This document shows, piece after piece, positions 61,596-64,000 of a stretch of 64,000 nt of DNA. The DNA lies in NCBI RefSeq assembly GCF_002303885.1, contig NZ_MRCM01000005.1, positions 248,001-312,000 on the forward strand, read 5' to 3'. The notes beneath the pieces are model-generated. The model was not told the DNA's origin. It worked only from the letters and a program-made list of their open reading frames with translations, and ran no database searches. Made by a program: the position numbers and the translations under genes. The DNA is from Flavobacterium sp. ACN2 (GTDB taxonomy: Bacteria > Bacteroidota > Bacteroidia > Flavobacteriales > Flavobacteriaceae). How positions within the stretch are numbered: position 1 is the stretch's first letter; every line of letters starts with the position of its first letter.

Positions 61596-61720
61596 TTGCC
61601 TCAAGCTTTAGCTGGAGGTAAACAAATGTATACAAAAAAGGCTTTAGCCAAACCTGGAAAGTTTGGCTAAAGCCCAATGCAAATTCAAACAAAAAACCTC
61701 CAGTTAAAACTGGAGGCAAT
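61596..61720. mobile_element. 125-bp palindromic element ATTGCCTC...GAGGCAAT (copy 1)
   Basis: Terminal arms ATTGCCTC..GCTGGAGG and CCTCCAGT..GGAGGCAAT each contain an inner hairpin (CTCAAGCTTTAGCTGGAG). The middle carries GGCTTTAGCCAAAC / GTTTGGCTAAAGCC. It is nested and palindromic, non-coding, and repeated at 63147-63273. Confidence 0.7.
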
Positions 61721-61745
61721 TCATTTCTTTCTTTATGTTTTTCTA

Positions 61746-62141
61746 TTACTTTTTAAGCAATTTCTCTAAATATTCTACTTTTTCTTTTTCAGCTTGGACC
61801 AATCGTTCATAAAGTTCAACCACTTTATCTAAAGGGTTAAAAGTCGCATACATTCCTTGATTAAAACTATTTCCTTGACTTGAACTATTATCATAAAAAT
61901 TATTGAAGAAATTGAAGACAGATTCTTCCGAAAAATTTTCAATTGCTTCAATAGAAACACCAAGTGCTTTTGCAATTTCTGTCAATTTCTCATTATCAAT
62001 CGTTTCACTCGATTCTATATTCGAAACAGTTTGCTGGCTTAGCCCAATCGCAATTGCCAAAGCTTCCTGCTTCATTCCTTTAAGCTCTCTAATTCGGCTT
62101 ATGTTCCTTCCTATATGTTTTGGTTTTGCTGTTGTGCTCAT
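61746..62141 (-). CDS. XRE family helix-turn-helix regulator (b)
   Basis: 131 aa. The HTH at residues 8-66 reads ISRIRELKGMKQEALAIAIG, then LSQQTVSNIESSETID. A Ser/Asn/Phe-rich middle (NFFNNFYDNSSSQGNSFNQG) and a C-terminal coiled coil (VVELYERLVQAEKEKVEYLE) follow. It has the same plan as the 60190 gene: HTH, flexible linker and coiled coil. Its 3' end touches a palindromic repeat element. Confidence 0.82.
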   Translation of the reverse strand: MSTTAKPKHIGRNISRIRELKGMKQEALAIAIGLSQQTVSNIESSETIDNEKLTEIAKALGVSIEAIENFSEESVFNFFNNFYDNSSSQGNSFNQGMYATFNPLDKVVELYERLVQAEKEKVEYLEKLLKK

Positions 62142-62273
62142 AATTCAAAGATATTTAAATTTCTTGAAAAATTATTTGATTCGTAAAAATACAAGTTTTT
62201 CGTACTAATGCAAAAAAGCCATAGTCTAACTTTATGATTTTTCTAAAGCCAAATTGACTTTAAAATAAAAACT

Positions 62274-63128
62274 TTATCTCAATTCATAAGTCCATTTTGA
62301 AGTCTTTTCATCAAAATCTACAGAAATATAAGCCATATAATCAACAGCAATTTGTGTTACTTTACTTCTTTTTAATTCCCAACTCTTTACTTTTTTGAGT
62401 AATTCTGTAGCATAAATTTCAAATTCTGTTATAGGTCTTTTACTTTTTACATTAAATTCTGTCATTAAACCAAAATTCGGATCAATTTTAAAATCCTCAG
62501 AAGATTTATGCCAATCAAAAAAATTAAAAACAGAAACTAATTCTCCTTTTTTATTAATGTACAATGCAAAAAGCCCGAATGGTTTATCAGATTTTATAGC
62601 TTTCGCATCTTTAAAAATGGAGTCGAGATTGGTAATTGGTTTCGTAGGATTAAATTCATTGTTCACAGTATAGTCAAGATCATAGATGTAGTTATCTAAT
62701 TTAAATTCATTTCCATGATCCAACACCTTTTGCAGACGAGGATCAATTCCTCGTTCCCGAATAACCTGCGAATTGGAACACATAATACTAAAACCTAATT
62801 TTCCTTGATATTCAGAGGCAAAAACTAGTAATTTCTGATTCTTATAAACTTCCGAATAACAAGAACTCCCACCAGAGTATACTTTTTCGTAGTAAAATGT
62901 AAAATTTAGTTCTTTTGGAATATTAGCTTTTTTATAATTTTTGAGCACTTTAACTTTTATAGAATAAGTAGCAGAATCTTTGGCAATTTTTTTAAGTGTT
63001 ACTAATCCTTCAAAAACATACTTGGAAGAATAAAACTCTAAAATTGGTTTAGGTGTATCACAACTGCAAGCAACTGCTTTTATAGATCCAAATAAGAAAA
63101 TAAGTAATGCTATTATTTGTTTTTTCAT
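62274..63128 (-). CDS. hypothetical exported protein with TIMP/netrin-like CxC N-terminus
   Basis: 284 aa. The signal peptide (MKKQIIALLIFLFGSIKAVA) is cleaved just before CSCDTPKP. A mature N-terminal CxC followed by strands (KYVFEGLVTLKKIAKDSATY, VKVLKNYKKANIPKELNFTF) and further cysteines (SSCYSEVYKNQ, FSIMCSNSQ) is the pattern of tissue-inhibitor-of-metalloprotease-like NTR domains found in bacteria. The C-terminal half is of unknown fold. It probably acts outside the inner membrane; the partner is unknown. Confidence 0.65.
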   Translation of the reverse strand: MKKQIIALLIFLFGSIKAVACSCDTPKPILEFYSSKYVFEGLVTLKKIAKDSATYSIKVKVLKNYKKANIPKELNFTFYYEKVYSGGSSCYSEVYKNQKLLVFASEYQGKLGFSIMCSNSQVIRERGIDPRLQKVLDHGNEFKLDNYIYDLDYTVNNEFNPTKPITNLDSIFKDAKAIKSDKPFGLFALYINKKGELVSVFNFFDWHKSSEDFKIDPNFGLMTEFNVKSKRPITEFEIYATELLKKVKSWELKRSKVTQIAVDYMAYISVDFDEKTSKWTYELR

Positions 63129-63146
63129 TGATGCTTTTTAAAAAAA

Positions 63147-63273
63147 ATTGCCTCCAGCTTCAGCTGGAGGTAAACAAATCTATATAAAAAAAAGCTTTAG
63201 CCAAAATCGTAAAGTTTGGCTAAAGCCTAATTCAAATTCAAACAAAAAACCTCCAGCTAAAGCTGGAGGCAAT
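63147..63273. mobile_element. 127-bp palindromic element ATTGCCTC...GAGGCAAT (copy 2)
   Basis: It has the same order as 61596-61720: ATTGCCTCCAGC, TAAACAAATCTATA, GCTTTAGCC / GGCTAAAGCC, CAAATTCAAACAAAAAACC, CCAGC and GGAGGCAAT. Both arms here are perfect hairpins. Confidence 0.7.
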
Positions 63274-63321
63274 TCATTTTATATTGAAACTAAAATTCGT
63301 GAATTCGTGGCTATAAAAAAA

Positions 63322-64000
63322 TCAATGTTCTCCATATCCAATATCATCCATTTTTCCACTGAAAACGCGATATTGAATAATAAAATAAATAATTACGAGA
63401 AACAAAGCGATAAAAAACCAGCTCAAACCAGCGTTTAATCCGTATTCGTGAGCTGCAGTGTTGTAAATCGTTAAAGACGGATTTACTTTATTAGTGGATG
63501 GCAAAACATTCGGAAAAATCGAAACAGCTGTAGACGCAAATCCGCCAACTAAGAATAAAGTTGAAAAAATAAATCCTTGACCGTCTTTTTTGAAAGAACG
63601 AACTTTGAATAATCCCGCAATTCCAACAAAAGTCATTAAAGGAAAAAACCAAAGAATCGGATTTTCAATAAAATTATGAAACGGTTTCGGCTCGATAAAG
63701 TGCCAAATTCCCAAAGAAATAAAGACTAAAATAAGCAGAACAAAGTTCAATCTAAAGATTACATTTTTCAATTTCGGATTTAAAGCAGAATTCGTTTTGT
63801 AAATAATCCAGTTTGCACCGTGAATTGTCAATGCCACAACACTCACAATTCCTAAGAAAAGCGTAAACCAGTCAATAATTCCCAATTCATTTGCTTGCGG
63901 ACTAAAAGTCGGATTCCACAAAGGCAAAAAGAAATAATGCGCTTCCTGCGTAGAAACTCCGTTTTGAACCATTCCGAGATTCACGCCTCGAACAATATTT
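63322..64000 (-). CDS. cydB: cytochrome bd oxidase subunit II (N-terminal part outside window)
   Basis: The C-terminal ~225 residues are visible; the frame is open to base 64000 (NIVRGVNLGMVQNG...), so the apparent GTG at 63984 is not a start. Six or so membrane helices carry CydB segments: FFLPLWNPTFSPQANELGII, LTIHGANWIIYKT (the quinol oxidase family histidine), AHEYGLNAGLSWFFIALF. With CydA it forms the high-affinity quinol oxidase for low-oxygen respiration. cydA should lie beyond the window end. Confidence 0.88.
   Translation of the reverse strand, partial: NIVRGVNLGMVQNGVSTQEAHYFFLPLWNPTFSPQANELGIIDWFTLFLGIVSVVALTIHGANWIIYKTNSALNPKLKNVIFRLNFVLLILVFISLGIWHFIEPKPFHNFIENPILWFFPLMTFVGIAGLFKVRSFKKDGQGFIFSTLFLVGGFASTAVSIFPNVLPSTNKVNPSLTIYNTAAHEYGLNAGLSWFFIALFLVIIYFIIQYRVFSGKMDDIGYGEH

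Larger units (their letters stand above)
61221..61745. other. intergenic region with two repeat elements
   Basis: 525 nt without a gene. It contains a GC-richer repeat at about 61444-61553 and a 125-bp palindromic element at 61596-61720; the rest is AT-rich and featureless. Confidence 0.6.

Noticed and set aside
1-64000. tRNA, rRNA, CRISPR or prophage
   Set aside because: No cloverleaf with CCA-type ends, no rRNA-like GC-rich blocks, no regularly spaced direct repeats of 25-40 nt, and no phage structural genes were seen by eye; a tRNAscan or CRISPR finder run would settle it.

Overview
The window is chromosomal DNA of a Flavobacterium-like member of the Bacteroidota. The base composition is AT-rich, several starts are preceded by the TAnnTTTG promoter element of this phylum, and most starts lack a Shine-Dalgarno sequence. 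The gene content also fits: lipoproteins with SC(S/K/E) lipoboxes, a subtype-iii type VI secretion (T6SS) cargo cluster, DUF2931 proteins, TPR-histidine kinases and REP-like intergenic repeats. No tRNA, rRNA or CRISPR array was seen.

Layout. 1-4.5 kb: TolC/HlyD/ABC export operon on the minus strand. 4.8-9.9 kb: single housekeeping genes (DUF1810, L,D-transpeptidase-like, MocR, DUF2024, YggS, a lone AAA ATPase). 9.9-16.9 kb: a membrane glycosyltransferase divergent from a response regulator plus multi-PAS kinase pair; both start genes carry perfect AAGGAG sites. 17-28 kb: two paralogous copies of one module, each with a divergent hypothetical gene, a phased GGAA array, a promoter, a structured leader RNA, a ~60-aa lipoprotein and a TPR histidine kinase. 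Only copy 1 keeps a response regulator. Between the copies lie small genes and a GH1 glucosidase. 28-30.2 kb: nucleotidase divergent from a DeoR-family regulator, then a second structured-RNA candidate in front of an 89-aa gene. 30.2-45.1 kb: a T6SS cargo island read from right to left: TssD/Hcp, VgrG, a 56-aa ORF, then two DUF2235 (Tle-type lipase) effectors, each followed by DUF2931 lipoproteins that are probably immunity proteins, then unknown lipoproteins and REP-type repeats. 45.4-51.2 kb: an RND efflux operon. 51.4-64 kb: small genes, M1 peptidase, GapN-like dehydrogenase, a rhodanese/Crp/TauE sulfur-type cluster, two XRE regulators, interspersed repeats and the 3' part of cydB.

The strongest candidate for something undescribed is the duplicated leader-RNA/lipoprotein/TPR-kinase module. 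The two leaders have diverged in sequence but keep the same pairings with compensatory changes, including an interleaved (pseudoknot) pair. In both copies an intrinsic-terminator-like hairpin overlaps the kinase start codon. One leader strand could pair either with its pseudoknot partner or with the 5' arm of that terminator, which suggests an attenuation switch that sets how much kinase is made relative to the lipoprotein. The second RNA (29738-29895) has the same interleaved logic with a 19-bp helix.
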